In this document: positions 35,779 to 46,080 of the stretch, in pieces
Layout of the letters: each line of letters starts with the position of its first letter
Position numbering within the stretch: position 1 is the stretch's first letter
Source of the DNA: Methanolobus sp.
GTDB lineage: Archaea; Halobacteriota; Methanosarcinia; Methanosarcinales; Methanosarcinaceae
Assembly (NCBI GenBank): GCA_029762595.1
Contig: JARVGJ010000014.1
Location: 1-56,784 of the forward strand
Reading direction: 5' to 3'
DNA length: 56,784 nt
Translations under genes and position numbers: made by a program
Notes under the pieces: generated by a model
Seen by the model: only the letters and a program-made list of their open reading frames with translations
What the model was told of the DNA's origin: nothing
Databases searched by the model: none

Positions 35779-36254
35779 TCAATACTCATTTCAATCTTCA
35801 ATTCCCGATCTTTTTTAGGCTCTGCAGAAGTCCTTGCTTTATTAATAAACCACAGATAAATACGAATACAATCACCTCCTACGGATTTGGGTGCCTTCTA
35901 AACAGTCGTTCAGCAGGTAACACATATGAAAAATATCTGCGTGCAGCAGCGTGACCTGCTAAACATCCGTTTAGCAGGCACTCAACTCTGTAAGAGGTGA
36001 ATGTATCTGCGGTTAACAAATTATTGATAAAAGATTTTCTACATAACCCTTTTTTATTACTTTTCTATGGAAGAAACAAAGCATTACCTAGGGAATTGAA
36101 TAATGTATGGTTTAAGTGCATAGTAGATGCATACTTTTATTGATATATTATAAAATAGGACCTTGTTGGAAAATAGTCCATTCAAGCAATGCACTAAAAC
36201 CGAATGCGATTTAACGGCTTAATATCAAGTAAACAATAAGCAAAAACAGAAATG
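35779..36254. other. Intergenic region with two related hairpins
   Basis: About 475 bases between the MtmB-like gene and tRNA-Ser. A T-run (GATCTTTTTTAGG near 35809-35821) may end the MtmB-like transcript. Two hairpin-forming repeats at 35894 and 35955 are listed separately. No protein gene is supported. Confidence 0.4.
35894..35978. repeat. Two related hairpin units 61 bp apart
   Basis: The second unit, CCTGCTAAAC-ATCC-GTTTAGCAGG (35955-35978), is a perfect 10-bp stem with a 4-base loop. The first, CCTTCTAAAC-AGTC-GTTCAGCAGG (35894-35917), is the same design with two mismatches. They look like two copies of one element, one degenerate. Confidence 0.65.
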
Positions 36255-36338
36255 CGCCGAGGGGGGGATTCGAACTCCCGAGGGGCGGATGCCCCACAAG
36301 CTTTCCAGGCTTGCGCCCTACCGCTAGACTACCTCGGC
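36255..36338 (-). tRNA. tRNA-Ser (anticodon GGA)
   Basis: The 84-base gene has acceptor GCCGAGG/CCTCGGC, anticodon stem CAAGC/GCTTG around loop CTGGAAA, a long variable arm (TGGGGCATCCGCCCC), and T-loop TTCGAAT. GGA reads UCC/UCU serine codons. The CCA end is not encoded. It directly follows cbf5 on the same strand. Confidence 0.95.
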
Positions 36339-36345
36339 ACACTGA

Positions 36346-37347
36346 TTACTTTGGCTTGCTGCGCCAGCCTTGCGGATAAGTGCCAGCATCCATTATTACT
36401 CTTTCGGTCGTAGCCACGACTCCAGTGTCATTATTACAAATCTCATCGCTTTCCATGAGAGATCTGCACAATGCAACAGCTTCTCCTTTTAAAGTAAAAA
36501 GACAGATTTCATCTTCTTTTTTGATATTTGTGTCAAGGCTTAATATACCTGGTACTGCAATTGCCGCACCCCGGCATACCGCATCAACAGCACTGTCACG
36601 TATAACTACTTTTGGAAGATGTGCAAGACCTTCTTCCATGGGCCTGACAACCTGACGCAGGAAAGATTCATCACCGTCCTCTTTCCAGAAAACGTAGGCA
36701 TCCTTGAGATCCTGAAGGGTCACAAGCGTATCCTCCCGGAAAGGTCCGGTCTTTGTCCTGCGAAGCTCCTGCATATGTGCACCGCAACCCAGTGCAACAC
36801 CAACATCATGACATAATTTGCGCATATATGTCCCAGCTTCACAGCCAACCCGCATAAGGACAGAACGGTCCTTTATATCGATAACCTCAATATAATATAT
36901 CTTCCTTACACGTACCGCACGTTTGACAGCAGAAATGATAGGAGGCATCTGAAAAACAGGGCCCTGAAAGTCCTTACATACCTTGCGGACCTTCTTTTCA
37001 GAAACAGCTTCATGCAAAGTCATAAGGCACATATACTCTTTACCTGACAAACGAAGAGCTGCAACACTTTTTGTTGCTTTGCCCAGCATAATGGGGAGCA
37101 CACCCGTAACCCCCGGATCCAGAGAACCCGAATGACCTGCTTTTTTTAGTTCGAGAATATCCTTGACCCAGGCTGTGACCTCGTGACTTGTGGGGCCTGC
37201 CGGTTTGTCAAGATTTACAACACCCATCTCTATGTATTGCCGGACAGGACGTTGGCAGGGAGAAAAACCATATAGCTGACTGGTACTTGCTTGTGCCTTG
37301 TGCACTAATTCTCGTTTATGTTCAGAGGGTAATATATCAGGACTCAT
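36346..37347 (-). CDS. cbf5: tRNA/rRNA pseudouridine synthase Cbf5
   Basis: 333 residues. It isomerises uridine to pseudouridine, as the catalytic part of H/ACA ribonucleoprotein and in tRNA position 55. The catalytic Asp is Asp77 in GHSGSLDPGVTGVLP. The TruB-like core (to about residue 240) is followed by a PUA domain (GAAIAVPGILSLDTNIKKED). Start ATG 37347. It closes the long ribosomal gene run; archaeal neighbours eL14 and eL34 are not found around it. Confidence 0.96.
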   Translation of the reverse strand: MSPDILPSEHKRELVHKAQASTSQLYGFSPCQRPVRQYIEMGVVNLDKPAGPTSHEVTAWVKDILELKKAGHSGSLDPGVTGVLPIMLGKATKSVAALRLSGKEYMCLMTLHEAVSEKKVRKVCKDFQGPVFQMPPIISAVKRAVRVRKIYYIEVIDIKDRSVLMRVGCEAGTYMRKLCHDVGVALGCGAHMQELRRTKTGPFREDTLVTLQDLKDAYVFWKEDGDESFLRQVVRPMEEGLAHLPKVVIRDSAVDAVCRGAAIAVPGILSLDTNIKKEDEICLFTLKGEAVALCRSLMESDEICNNDTGVVATTERVIMDAGTYPQGWRSKPK

Positions 37348-37380
37348 ATGATCAGCCGGAAATTCCTCATTATCAGGATG

Positions 37381-37908
37381 TTAGAAATGCGGGCAGTTAT
37401 CTATTGCACAGGATAATATATCTGTTATCTGGAACTGGTCCCACATAGTAGAATCGATAACTAGGTCATATACAGAAAAATCTGTAATATCTATATTATG
37501 TATTGTCCGGTACCGGACGGCTTCTGATTCTTCACGTTCTATGGTTTCCTTAAGCTTCTCCTCAAAAGAACCACCTTCCCTGTCGACTATCCGTTTAACA
37601 CGGACATCCACAGAAGCCTTTATCCATATCTTCAGGGCTTTTTCGGCCATATGGCCTGCAAGCCGCCCCTCAAGAATGATATTATCATGGGTTAAAGCAA
37701 TTTCCTTCTGGCGCGCATCGATCTTTTGGTCAATACTATCATCAGACTCGGCCAATGCACCAAACTCTGCAAGGTTCATCCCATACTCTTTTGCAAGTGA
37801 GCGGAAAACCTCACCTGCAGATATCATTTCCATACCGTGTTTTTCAGATAGTAAGCGGGACACAGTGGTAGTACCGCTTCCCGGAAGACCGCTAACAGTC
37901 AATAACAC
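37381..37908 (-). CDS. cmk: Archaeal cytidylate kinase
   Basis: 175 residues. It phosphorylates CMP/dCMP with ATP. The P-loop SGLPGSGTTTVSRLL lies at residues 6-20 and LEGRLAGHMAEK is near residue 80. The short archaeal/Firmicutes-like type 2 form. It begins one base before the stop region of the EMC3-like gene and is part of the same run. Confidence 0.93.
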   Translation of the reverse strand: MLLTVSGLPGSGTTTVSRLLSEKHGMEMISAGEVFRSLAKEYGMNLAEFGALAESDDSIDQKIDARQKEIALTHDNIILEGRLAGHMAEKALKIWIKASVDVRVKRIVDREGGSFEEKLKETIEREESEAVRYRTIHNIDITDFSVYDLVIDSTMWDQFQITDILSCAIDNCPHF

Positions 37909-38529
37909 TTATACTCCACCGACATCCAGTGCTTTTCTGATGAGCTGGCTTACGGCAAGTGAGGCTATGAAATACCAGAATATCCAGTATTGGAAAGGAC
38001 CCCATATCGTATCGATCAGTATTTGCTGACCCCAGAATGGAAATACGAAGTAAGCTGCCTCATGTGCTTTAATATAATAGTAAGCCCACATGAACAATGG
38101 CAAGGATATTATACTGATATATGCCATTGGCTTGAACTGTTGCTTTGACATCTCCATCTGATCCTGCATCATCTTTGAGCGTTCTTCATCCATTTTCTTC
38201 ATCAGGGCAGTGTTGTTGGAAAGCTGAGCCTCCCTGAACTCTTTCTGGAAAACCTTCATCTTTTCCTGTGTATTACGCATCAGGTCCCAGTCAATAGTAT
38301 ATTTCTGGATCAAAGTAGCGTAAAGAGCAGTAATTGAAGCCATTATGAACAGTACTATATGGAAATTCTCCGCACCCAAGATAGAAACTAGCGGGTCCAT
38401 AATAAGACTCATTGACTGCCCCAGAGAATCCCTGAACCCCTCTCCCAGTATTAGTATACCTACCATTAGAGAAATACCAAAAGCCAGGAGGAATCTATCC
38501 AGCTTTTTCTTAAATTCTTCTGTAACCAA
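37909..38529 (-). CDS. DUF106/EMC3-like membrane insertase (YidC superfamily)
   Basis: 206 residues with three membrane segments and a central charged coiled-coil (TQEKMKVFQKEFREAQLSNN) between the first and later helices, as in archaeal DUF106 proteins. These are related to YidC, Oxa1 and EMC3, which insert proteins into membranes. It lies next to secY and adk, the usual place in Euryarchaeota, which supports a role in insertion alongside the Sec translocon. Confidence 0.9.
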   Translation of the reverse strand: MVTEEFKKKLDRFLLAFGISLMVGILILGEGFRDSLGQSMSLIMDPLVSILGAENFHIVLFIMASITALYATLIQKYTIDWDLMRNTQEKMKVFQKEFREAQLSNNTALMKKMDEERSKMMQDQMEMSKQQFKPMAYISIISLPLFMWAYYYIKAHEAAYFVFPFWGQQILIDTIWGPFQYWIFWYFIASLAVSQLIRKALDVGGV

Positions 38530-38552
38530 GAGATAGCCTCTTTTATGTGGGT

Positions 38553-39200
38553 TTATTTGAATTGGTCCATTGTATTGCAGATGGCCTTGAAGACCGCATC
38601 CACATCATCTGCACCATTTACATTCACAAGGACATCTGCATCCTCATAATATTCTATCAAAGGTTTTGTCTTTTCATTATAGACAGCTAACCTCTGACGT
38701 ATAACATCTTCCCTGTCATCGTCTCTCTGATAGAGCTTGGCACCACATGCATTACAAATACCTTCTTTTTCAGGCGGATTGAACATTATGTGGTAACTTT
38801 CACCGCAGGCACAGCTGCGGCGTCCACTGAGCCTTTTTACTAGCTCTTCGTCATTTACCTCAATGTTTATCACAGCATCAAGTGGCTTATTGATCCTGTC
38901 CAGAATATCAGTTAGTGCATCTGCCTGCGGAATGGTCCTTGGATATCCGTCAAGAAGATAGCCGATATCACAATCTGACTCTGTCAACCTGTTCCTGATA
39001 AGCCCTATAAGAACATCATCCGGAACAAGTTCACCTTTATCCATGTATACCTTTGCTTCTAATCCAAGCTCCGTGCCTTCACGGACATTATATCTCAAAA
39101 TATCCCCTGTTGATATATGAGGGATATTATAATACTTTGATAATTCCTTTGCCTGGGTGCCTTTGCCGGCACCCGGTGGGCCAAATAATGCAATATTCAT
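38553..39200 (-). CDS. adk: Adenylate kinase
   Basis: About 215 residues, the long bacterial-type form. It interconverts ATP + AMP and 2 ADP. The P-loop is FGPPGAGKGTQAK and LLDGYPRTIPQAD is the AMP site. The lid has a zinc site, CACGESYH then ICNACG. The start is one of two adjacent ATGs (39203 or 39200) after AAAGGTGTTG. It lies between secY and the EMC3-like gene. Confidence 0.95.
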   Translation of the reverse strand: MNIALFGPPGAGKGTQAKELSKYYNIPHISTGDILRYNVREGTELGLEAKVYMDKGELVPDDVLIGLIRNRLTESDCDIGYLLDGYPRTIPQADALTDILDRINKPLDAVINIEVNDEELVKRLSGRRSCACGESYHIMFNPPEKEGICNACGAKLYQRDDDREDVIRQRLAVYNEKTKPLIEYYEDADVLVNVNGADDVDAVFKAICNTMDQFK

Positions 39201-39211
39201 CATCAACACCT

Positions 39212-40690
39212 TTAATCCTGTCCAAAGAAGGACCTTATCATCGGATGCATTTCCATCATCTGCTCAGAAGCAATATCCTCATACAAACGATATACAATAC
39301 TTACAGCAAGCAGAAGACCAGTCCCTCCTGCGGCTCCAAGAGTACCAAGGAGACTAGCAACCAGTGTCAGGAAACCGATGAAAGCACCACCAATAATGGT
39401 TACTTTAGGAATATACCTGATCATTACCTTCTCAATGCTCCCAACATTCCTTCTGAAACCAGGTATCTGCATACCTGAATTGAATATCTTCCGGGCAGTT
39501 GGCTTTGCACCCATCCCGGTGGTCTCTATCCAGAACAAGGCAAATATTATACCACCGACTATCAGGAAGAAAGCATCAACAAACACATGCAATCCAATCT
39601 GCCATACAGCAGGCACAGGAGCACCCATACTGGTAAAAGATTCCCTAACAAGGGAGGGAATCCAGTCATATGGACTGTTGATAGGTGCCAGATAATACAT
39701 TATTCCATTGATAGGAGTTGAACCATTGAATTCTCCCAGGACATTTATTCCTCTGCTGCTCAGCAGAAGGCCCATCATCTGGATATTGGCCTGCAGTGCC
39801 CTCACAAGGATCATTGGCAGGACAGAAGCATATATGAGTTTCACAGGGAATTTACCCCTTGCACCTCTTACTGCACTGTGTGCAAGAGGGATCTCTATAC
39901 GGGTACTTTCCACAAAGACGACCAGCAGGAAGATCATAACAGTACTCACCAGTGCAAGTATGCCACCGGTTATCAGCATGAACATGATACCTTCGCCGGA
40001 GAATAGGAAATCCGCCTCGACGTTCTGAATGATGTATATCCATTTTGGGAAGAAACCTGTTGGAAGTCCACTTGTGTCCCTTGTCCAGTTAAAAAGACCG
40101 GTAACTATCTGCTGGGAAACTCCCGCTACGATGAAAAGACCTACACCAGAGCCTATACCCCATTTGGAAACAATCTCATCCATGAAGAGTATAAGTACTC
40201 CACCTATGCAGATCTGTATGAAGAGAATGAACGTAATGACACCTACATCTACACCTAATGTTGCTGCAAGAGCCGCATCCGGCAGAATAAAACCACCAAG
40301 TAACTGTGGTAGTGCCTCAAGAACTGTCATTACAAGAACCAATGCCTTCTGCGAGCCCTGGAAGAAAGCCTGGTCCGCAGGATTTGACAGATCCAGATTA
40401 ATGACGTTAGAACCAACAAGAAGCTGGAGGACAATGGATGCAGTAACAATAGGACCTATACCCAGAAGCATCAATGAACCTGACGCTCCTGCAAAGAATG
40501 CTCTGTAGGATTCGAACAGATCGATCGAATCCGCTGACAATCCAAACAGCGGCACATTGGCAAGAGCAAAATAGAGCACAAGAATACCAAGTGTCCACAT
40601 TAACTTGTTTTTAAAATGGACGTGCCCCTCCGGACTTGCAACCGCAGGCAATTTATTGAAAATTGGTTCCAAACTATCTCTAAGACTCAT
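39212..40690 (-). CDS. secY: Preprotein translocase subunit SecY
   Basis: About 492 residues with ten membrane segments, the channel through which proteins cross or enter the membrane. The plug and lateral gate region is visible, and so are FGLSADSIDLFESYRAFFAGA, the NVEADFLFSGEGIMFM loop, and the C-terminal segment PGFRRNVGSIEKVMIRYIP. The start MSLRDSLEPIFNKLP at 40690 is preferred over an upstream in-frame codon. The 130-base gap to rpl15 contains TATA-like sequence (around 40750-40770), so an internal promoter is possible. Confidence 0.96.
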   Translation of the reverse strand: MSLRDSLEPIFNKLPAVASPEGHVHFKNKLMWTLGILVLYFALANVPLFGLSADSIDLFESYRAFFAGASGSLMLLGIGPIVTASIVLQLLVGSNVINLDLSNPADQAFFQGSQKALVLVMTVLEALPQLLGGFILPDAALAATLGVDVGVITFILFIQICIGGVLILFMDEIVSKWGIGSGVGLFIVAGVSQQIVTGLFNWTRDTSGLPTGFFPKWIYIIQNVEADFLFSGEGIMFMLITGGILALVSTVMIFLLVVFVESTRIEIPLAHSAVRGARGKFPVKLIYASVLPMILVRALQANIQMMGLLLSSRGINVLGEFNGSTPINGIMYYLAPINSPYDWIPSLVRESFTSMGAPVPAVWQIGLHVFVDAFFLIVGGIIFALFWIETTGMGAKPTARKIFNSGMQIPGFRRNVGSIEKVMIRYIPKVTIIGGAFIGFLTLVASLLGTLGAAGGTGLLLAVSIVYRLYEDIASEQMMEMHPMIRSFFGQD

Positions 40691-40820
40691 TAATTCCACC
40701 CTTTGAATGGAAGATCCATACAATTATTCGGTAAAGTACACCTACATAGATTTAAACATTAATAAATATGTACCCTTCCAATTGCAAAAATATAAAATAA
40801 ATAAGTAATGCCAGATGGCA

Positions 40821-41264
40821 TTACTCAGCTATCTCGGTGCAAGAACCTCCTGCACTTTCGATCTTTTCCTTTGCACTCGCAGAGAACTCTGCTGCTTTTA
40901 TAGCAAGCTTCTTGGACACTTTACCTGATCCAAGTACCTTATCTATATCAAGGATAGAAAGGTCGATGACATACGTGTCATCCTTCAATTCTGCAAAGCC
41001 GTCCTCAACAAGCTGATCTGCAAGTTCATCAAGTTCCCTGACGTTTACCACAGAAGCATCGTTTATAACTTTCAAAGGACGCTTGAATCCTCTCTGATGC
41101 CCACGGTAATAACCGAGCAACAATGCACGGGTTGCATGATGAGCATTCTCACCACATCTACCCCTTCCACCGCGGTTACCTGCACCACGCCTGTTCTTGG
41201 AAGTACCGCCACCACATGTGCGCGATCCCCTGAATTTCTTTGTGTTGGTCTTTTTAGATGCCAT
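40821..41264 (-). CDS. rpl15: 50S ribosomal protein uL15
   Basis: 147 residues. The N-terminus is Arg/Gly-rich ([21 protein letters not shown]) and threads into 23S rRNA; the C-terminal globular domain ends near [17 protein letters not shown]. It is the last large-subunit protein before secY, the order universal in spc clusters. Confidence 0.97.
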   Translation of the reverse strand: MASKKTNTKKFRGSRTCGGGTSKNRRGAGNRGGRGRCGENAHHATRALLLGYYRGHQRGFKRPLKVINDASVVNVRELDELADQLVEDGFAELKDDTYVIDLSILDIDKVLGSGKVSKKLAIKAAEFSASAKEKIESAGGSCTEIAE

Positions 41265-41268
41265 GAGA

Positions 41269-41730
41269 TTACCTCATTTTCTTCAGTAGTTTGTTGATGT
41301 CTTCTCCATGGTTACCCAGAACACCGCCCTGCTGAACAGTTCTCTTCATACCTGCGTGCCCTTTCCTTGGAGGGTGAAGCCTGAATACCGGCTTGAGATC
41401 AGGAACATCTTTCAGTGTTGCATTGCCATCACATATAGCCTGTGCAAGGGATCTGATAGAATCGTAATCTGTGTTCTCAGCCACATACTCATCAGTAAGC
41501 TTTACATCGCCTTCAAGCCTGCCACGGTTACTGAGCATCTCCGCAAGGGTGTCAGCATCAATAACTCCGTATGCTACGTAGTCCTTTACCTTCTGGATCA
41601 TTCCTGTGTTGTGAGGACTGTCATTGAGAAGGACGCAGTGATTCACTCTGTGAAGGCGAAGCATCTTCAGGGTATCCTTAATGGTACCCCTTACATTCAC
41701 ATCTCCACGTACTCTGATCAAAGCGTACAT
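41269..41730 (-). CDS. rpl30: 50S ribosomal protein uL30
   Basis: 153 residues. ATG 41730 ([17 protein letters not shown]) is chosen because AAGGAGG lies just upstream; the longer frame to 41751 would overlap rps5. The archaeal form has a C-terminal extension beyond the bacterial L30 ([20 protein letters not shown]). It shares its upstream edge with the rps5 stop codon. Confidence 0.96.
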   Translation of the reverse strand: MYALIRVRGDVNVRGTIKDTLKMLRLHRVNHCVLLNDSPHNTGMIQKVKDYVAYGVIDADTLAEMLSNRGRLEGDVKLTDEYVAENTDYDSIRSLAQAICDGNATLKDVPDLKPVFRLHPPRKGHAGMKRTVQQGGVLGNHGEDINKLLKKMR

Positions 41731-41731
41731 T

Positions 41732-42367
41732 TTAAGCCTCCTTCTTGCCATGGTGCACAGGGACCCTCACGGTACCTGCATTCTCCAGAGCATTGAATGT
41801 TGCTTTTGCAAAGTTCAGAGTTGTCCTTGTAGTACCTTCGGTTCTGGTCCAGACATCCTTTATACCTGCCTTTTCAAGAACTTTCCTTGCAGTATCACCT
41901 GCAGCAAGACCAAGACCACGTGGTGCTGGTTTAAGTTCTACAATGACACTTCCGGCTTTACCACGTACCTCCGAAGGTACGGTGTGTTCAAGACCGCATG
42001 CACATTCCCATGAACCGCATCCACGCTTTACCTTGATGATATTGATCTTGGCATTAATGATAGCTTTCCTGATAGCAGGCCCTACCTGAACATCTTTTCC
42101 CTGCCCAATACCGACAAAGCCGTTGCCGTTACCGACAATAACCGTCGCTCTGAACTTAACACGGCGTCCGGAGTCAGTCATCCTCTGAACCATGTTGATA
42201 TCAAGAACCTCATCCTCAAGATCAGGCATTAAGATATCGATTATATTGGATTCCCTTATGGGAAGACCTGAGTCGATGACCTCGTCCATGGAAGTGATCT
42301 GCCCTTCTTGAACGAGTATTCCAAGTCTAGTCTGTGGAACCCATTCCTCTTCATATTGATATGCCAT
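41732..42367 (-). CDS. rps5: 30S ribosomal protein uS5
   Basis: 211 residues. The double-stranded RNA-binding fold is in [20 protein letters not shown], and the C-terminal domain has [21 protein letters not shown]5 helps decoding accuracy and start selection. The N-terminus [20 protein letters not shown] is typical of archaeal and eukaryotic S5. Confidence 0.97.
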   Translation of the reverse strand: MAYQYEEEWVPQTRLGILVQEGQITSMDEVIDSGLPIRESNIIDILMPDLEDEVLDINMVQRMTDSGRRVKFRATVIVGNGNGFVGIGQGKDVQVGPAIRKAIINAKINIIKVKRGCGSWECACGLEHTVPSEVRGKAGSVIVELKPAPRGLGLAAGDTARKVLEKAGIKDVWTRTEGTTRTTLNFAKATFNALENAGTVRVPVHHGKKEA

Positions 42368-42375
42368 ATAATCAC

Positions 42376-42897
42376 CTAATTGAACTCAGCAGAGATCTTT
42401 TCCTTAACTGCATCAAACAGTTCAGGCAGATTTGATCCTTCCATGTACTCTGCCACATGTTCTCCTCTTACCCTCTCATCTGAAGGAAGAACAGATGAGT
42501 CATGAGGAATCTCGAATCCTGCATCTACGATACCTTTTAAAGTTGCATATACACGAGATCCGGAGGATGATGCCTGAAGTCCTATATCAAGAACACCATA
42601 ATCATATCCTTTACTCAATGCACGGTAACCGAACAAGAGCCCCGTAAGGTACGCAGCTGTTGTATTACCTGTAGATGCATCGTATCCATATTTTTTAAGT
42701 TCTGTTGAAATTGCAGCTGAAAGGGTTACATCCCCTTCATGCTTAGGAGCTACAAGCTGGACCTGCATGTGCCTCGAACTCCTGCGTACTACCACTCGAT
42801 CCTCCTTTGAAATAAGTAACCTGAGTCTCTGGTGATAATCAGTACGCCCTTCTCTTCGTCGCCTGAACGCTACTTTGTATTTGGGTCCTGTTGCCAT
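42376..42897 (-). CDS. rpl18: 50S ribosomal protein uL18
   Basis: 173 residues, the longer archaeal form. It binds 5S rRNA with uL5. Features are [20 protein letters not shown] near the N-terminus and [13 protein letters not shown] in the middle. It lies between eL19 and uS5 in the standard archaeal order. Confidence 0.97.
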   Translation of the reverse strand: MATGPKYKVAFRRRREGRTDYHQRLRLLISKEDRVVVRRSSRHMQVQLVAPKHEGDVTLSAAISTELKKYGYDASTGNTTAAYLTGLLFGYRALSKGYDYGVLDIGLQASSSGSRVYATLKGIVDAGFEIPHDSSVLPSDERVRGEHVAEYMEGSNLPELFDAVKEKISAEFN

Positions 42898-42899
42898 GA

Positions 42900-43358
42900 T
42901 TATTCCTCGTGTTTTATGAGTTTCTGTGACTCAAGATTTGCTTTCAGGTGAGCTACGCTGCGGTATTCCCCACCTTTTGCCTTGCGGTAGACCCTGCAGT
43001 AAGTTGACCTGTCCAGTGAGCCATCTTCACGCATTTGCTTAAGTTCCTTTCTCAGAGCACGGATCTTTTTCATCCATTGCTCCTTGCGAGGGTTACGGGC
43101 TCCCTGTTTACCTTTCCTCTTACCGTGTCCCTTGCGATGACCATATTTACGTTTGGCATCCCTTATCCTTGCACGGCCACGGCTTACTCCTTTAACAGGA
43201 GCTGCCTTGATGCTGCCAGCCTCTACAAGTTCACGGATATCCGCCCTGGTGATAGCCACAGCAATCTCCGCTGCAGCTTCTGGGTCCATCCAGACCCTTT
43301 TGATACCGCAACCTAACACATCAGAAGCAATCCTTTTCTGGTTAGAAAGATCGGTCAT
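42900..43358 (-). CDS. rpl19e: 50S ribosomal protein eL19
   Basis: 152 residues, an archaeal/eukaryotic-specific large-subunit protein. ATG 43358 follows GAGGTGAG; an in-frame GTG is 9 bases upstream. Typical sequence is [20 protein letters not shown] near the start and [19 protein letters not shown] in the basic centre. Confidence 0.97.
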   Translation of the reverse strand: MTDLSNQKRIASDVLGCGIKRVWMDPEAAAEIAVAITRADIRELVEAGSIKAAPVKGVSRGRARIRDAKRKYGHRKGHGKRKGKQGARNPRKEQWMKKIRALRKELKQMREDGSLDRSTYCRVYRKAKGGEYRSVAHLKANLESQKLIKHEE

Positions 43359-43359
43359 C

Positions 43360-43749
43360 TTACTCACCTCTGGTAGGATTGAGGACCTTTATTGAAAGCT
43401 CTGCTGCTTTTGCCTCAATAAGTGCTTTTTTTCTTGAGCCAACCTTTGCAGCTATCCTGATAGCTTCTTCCGCTGCATTCAGATTATCCAGGTCACCAAC
43501 TGTGAACACAAGTACCTCTGCATAGCCGGATGGGTGCAAACCCCTTACTGCGGCAGGACTTCCATATCCTACCTGGGCAAGGGCACCTTTTGATTTAAAG
43601 TGCCTGCGCTGCTTACCCTGAAGACCTCTTGGACGTCTCCAGTTAGAATCCAGGCGCTTGTACTTATGACTGTCTGTCCTCTTGAAATCAGGTTTTTTAT
43701 GTTTCTGGATTTTCCTGACCTTAAAAAGGCGTTTAGTTCTATCATCCAT
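43360..43749 (-). CDS. rpl32e: 50S ribosomal protein eL32
   Basis: 129 residues. It shows [20 protein letters not shown] and [20 protein letters not shown], which define eL32. It has the short archaeal form without long extensions. Its stop sits against the eL19 start. Confidence 0.97.
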   Translation of the reverse strand: MDDRTKRLFKVRKIQKHKKPDFKRTDSHKYKRLDSNWRRPRGLQGKQRRHFKSKGALAQVGYGSPAAVRGLHPSGYAEVLVFTVGDLDNLNAAEEAIRIAAKVGSRKKALIEAKAAELSIKVLNPTRGE

Positions 43750-43758
43750 TCAAATCAC

Positions 43759-44292
43759 CTACACTATCTTCTCCACTATATATATTCCATCCTGGAACAC
43801 ACGCGGGTCGAATCTCTTTATCCTTGTTGCCTGCTCGATATTAGCTGCCGTCTGACCAACATCCTCTTTGTTGAGACCAGTGACAACTACCTCGTCAGCT
43901 GTGGTTTTGACAGCAGTTTCCCCAAGGATGTTTGCAGTCCTTGCTTTTTTCTCTCCAAGGAAATTGCCTATTACTAACCTTCTTCCTTCAACCTTCAGTT
44001 GCATTGGGAAGTGAGCATAAACGACCTTCATGCGATATTCGAATCCCTCGGTGACACCCCTTATCATGTTATCGATATGTGATGCGAAGGTTCCAACCAT
44101 TGCTTTCTGGGTCTTCTTTGTGACAGCTGAGTCCACAATGATCTCAGAGCCTGCAATCTCGATCGTAATTCCCGGGTACCAGAAGCTCCTTTCGTTCTTG
44201 CCTTTGGGACCTGATGCTGTAAGGAGCCTGCCCAGGAATGTAACTGTCACACCTTCAGGGATTTGGATTATTTTCTTTATTTCTTTTGCCAT
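43759..44292 (-). CDS. rpl6: 50S ribosomal protein uL6
   Basis: 177 residues in two tandem L6 domains. Sequence marks are [20 protein letters not shown] in the first and [14 protein letters not shown] in the second. It binds 23S rRNA near the sarcin-ricin loop. Start ATG 44292 ([14 protein letters not shown]). Confidence 0.97.
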   Translation of the reverse strand: MAKEIKKIIQIPEGVTVTFLGRLLTASGPKGKNERSFWYPGITIEIAGSEIIVDSAVTKKTQKAMVGTFASHIDNMIRGVTEGFEYRMKVVYAHFPMQLKVEGRRLVIGNFLGEKKARTANILGETAVKTTADEVVVTGLNKEDVGQTAANIEQATRIKRFDPRVFQDGIYIVEKIV

Positions 44293-44307
44293 GTGACATC
44301 ACATCCA

Positions 44308-44700
44308 TCAGTACACATATGCAAGTAACTGTCCACCAATGTTATTCTCACGAGCTTCGTACTGTGACATGACACCATGGGAGGTTGTCAAGATCAATGT
44401 ACCAAAGTTCTTTGCAGGAAGGAACTGCTTTTCCCATCTTTCAAAATCTGCAGCTCCCACTGAATAACGTGGTTTGATAGCACCACACTTGTTGATACTA
44501 CCAATGAGTTCTACCTTGTAAATTCCCGCCTTACCATCTTCAACGAATTCGAATTCGCCTACATAGCCACGGTCCTGCATAACTTTCAATACAGTACCGA
44601 TTAGTTTTGATGCGGGTTTGATGATACAGGAATCCTTACCAATTGCCTCTGCATTCTTTATAGTAGACAAAGCGTCAGCAAGCGGATCTAATAATACCAT
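44308..44700 (-). CDS. rps8: 30S ribosomal protein uS8
   Basis: 130 residues. It begins [20 protein letters not shown], and the C-terminal [20 protein letters not shown] is the S8 signature. It binds the central domain of 16S rRNA. Confidence 0.97.
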   Translation of the reverse strand: MVLLDPLADALSTIKNAEAIGKDSCIIKPASKLIGTVLKVMQDRGYVGEFEFVEDGKAGIYKVELIGSINKCGAIKPRYSVGAADFERWEKQFLPAKNFGTLILTTSHGVMSQYEARENNIGGQLLAYVY

Positions 44701-44710
44701 TTCTTACACC

Positions 44711-44863
44711 TCACGTATACTTTTCAAATCCCATATCGTGGGCAATCTCGCGGAAACAGTGCCTGCAAAGATAAATACCATATTTCCTTACAAGGCCTTG
44801 TTTTCTCCCACATCTCTTGCATTCGCTTGCTCCTCTTCCAAAGCTCTTTATGGTTTGAACCAT
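44711..44863 (-). CDS. rps14: 30S ribosomal protein uS14 (zinc form)
   Basis: A 50-residue gene. It reads [20 protein letters not shown], then [20 protein letters not shown], then [10 protein letters not shown] and TGA. Four Cys in CKRC and CRHC form the zinc knuckle of archaeal S14. It sits tightly between rpl5 (its start follows the rpl5 stop directly) and rps8, the universal position. Confidence 0.97.
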   Translation of the reverse strand: MVQTIKSFGRGASECKRCGRKQGLVRKYGIYLCRHCFREIAHDMGFEKYT

Positions 44864-45373
44864 TTATATTACCTCCACGGAGTATTTGTCTTTGAAGAAA
44901 GCAATCGTATCCTCTTTTGTGATTCTGTGAGATGCAGGAACTTTCCTCTTCACTATCCTTCTTTTGCTTATCCTGTAACCTGGACGATTGACAACAACAT
45001 TGATATCCATACCAAAGATACCAATGTTAGGATCGTACCTCATCCCGGGGAAGTCAGTGTGTTCCTCGATACCAAAAGCAACATTCCCATATTTATCAAA
45101 CTGGGAAAATCTAAGCTTGCCTTCTACAATATTAAGTGATGTCCTGAGGAACTCTTCTGCACGGTCTGCCCTGAGGGTGACCTTGCAACCAATTGGTTCG
45201 TTCTTCTTGATACCAAAAGCTGGAAGAGTCCTTTTTGAATATGTCCTAACAACGGACTGTCCGGTAATCCCGCTAAGAATGCCCTCAGCATCAACAAGAT
45301 GCTGACCACTTTCTCCGACACCCATATGAACAACCACCTTTTCAACAACAGGTGTTCTCATTGGATTACTCAA
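44864..45373 (-). CDS. rpl5: 50S ribosomal protein uL5
   Basis: 169 residues. It contacts 5S rRNA and P-site tRNA. The start is either TTG 45373, which has GGTGAGGT at a good distance inside the end of rps4e, or ATG 45361 ([18 protein letters not shown]), which has none. [20 protein letters not shown] and [20 protein letters not shown] are family marks. Confidence 0.96.
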   Translation of the reverse strand: MSNPMRTPVVEKVVVHMGVGESGQHLVDAEGILSGITGQSVVRTYSKRTLPAFGIKKNEPIGCKVTLRADRAEEFLRTSLNIVEGKLRFSQFDKYGNVAFGIEEHTDFPGMRYDPNIGIFGMDINVVVNRPGYRISKRRIVKRKVPASHRITKEDTIAFFKDKYSVEVI

Positions 45374-46076
45374 CTACCTCACCACCTAGCTTTATTTCAG
45401 GCTCATTTTCACCGATGACTACAACGAAATCCTCAATTGTCTCGAAATCGTAGTCTCCGGATATTGAGACTGTATTGTGCTTGGAGCTCTTTACAGTATT
45501 GATCTCCTTAATAGTACCTATCTCTCCTGTGTGTCTTCCACCGACGATCATGGCCAGATTACCCACCTCATATTTGATGTGCTTGACAACATTCTTGTCA
45601 GGCAGTGAGAGGATGAGTGAATCTTTTGTCTTATAATCGCTGGAACCAAGGAGGTTTGTACCATCGTTTAGATTTAGTTGTACTGCTCCACCTTTAAGTA
45701 TGGTCTTGCCGTTGATCCTGCAAAGTTTATTTGCATCGGAATCTGCCAGCTTATAAACCTCAAGCCTTCCCTTGCGATCCAGCAACATACGATATGCTGC
45801 ATTCTCAAGAGGGAGGGAAATTACATCCAAAAGACCTACAGGGAACCTGAGATCTTTCCTGATTACGCCATCAACAAGCACCTTACCTTCGGAAAGAACA
45901 CGCTTTGCCTCTGCACGGGTATCTACAATACCCAGCATATCCCTAAGGACCACGGCCAGAGGAATGCTCTGCTGCTTGTTATGTGGACCAGGTCTTGTTG
46001 ATGTGACCCATTTGTTGGATTTCTTTGATACCTGCCAGCTGTTAGGGACAGATATTCTCTTCTGATGTTTGCCCAC
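45366..46076 (-). CDS. rps4e: 30S ribosomal protein eS4
   Basis: 236 residues, an archaeal/eukaryotic protein. It has an S4-type RNA-binding region ([20 protein letters not shown]), a central domain, and a KOW-like segment ([20 protein letters not shown]). Length and order between uL24 and uL5 are standard. Confidence 0.97.
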   Translation of the reverse strand: MGKHQKRISVPNSWQVSKKSNKWVTSTRPGPHNKQQSIPLAVVLRDMLGIVDTRAEAKRVLSEGKVLVDGVIRKDLRFPVGLLDVISLPLENAAYRMLLDRKGRLEVYKLADSDANKLCRINGKTILKGGAVQLNLNDGTNLLGSSDYKTKDSLILSLPDKNVVKHIKYEVGNLAMIVGGRHTGEIGTIKEINTVKSSKHNTVSISGDYDFETIEDFVVVIGENEPEIKLGGEVVE

Positions 46077-46080
46077 AAAA

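Noticed and set aside
35894..35978. Possible CRISPR array at the two hairpin repeats
   Set aside because: Only two imperfect units, no regular spacers and no cas genes.
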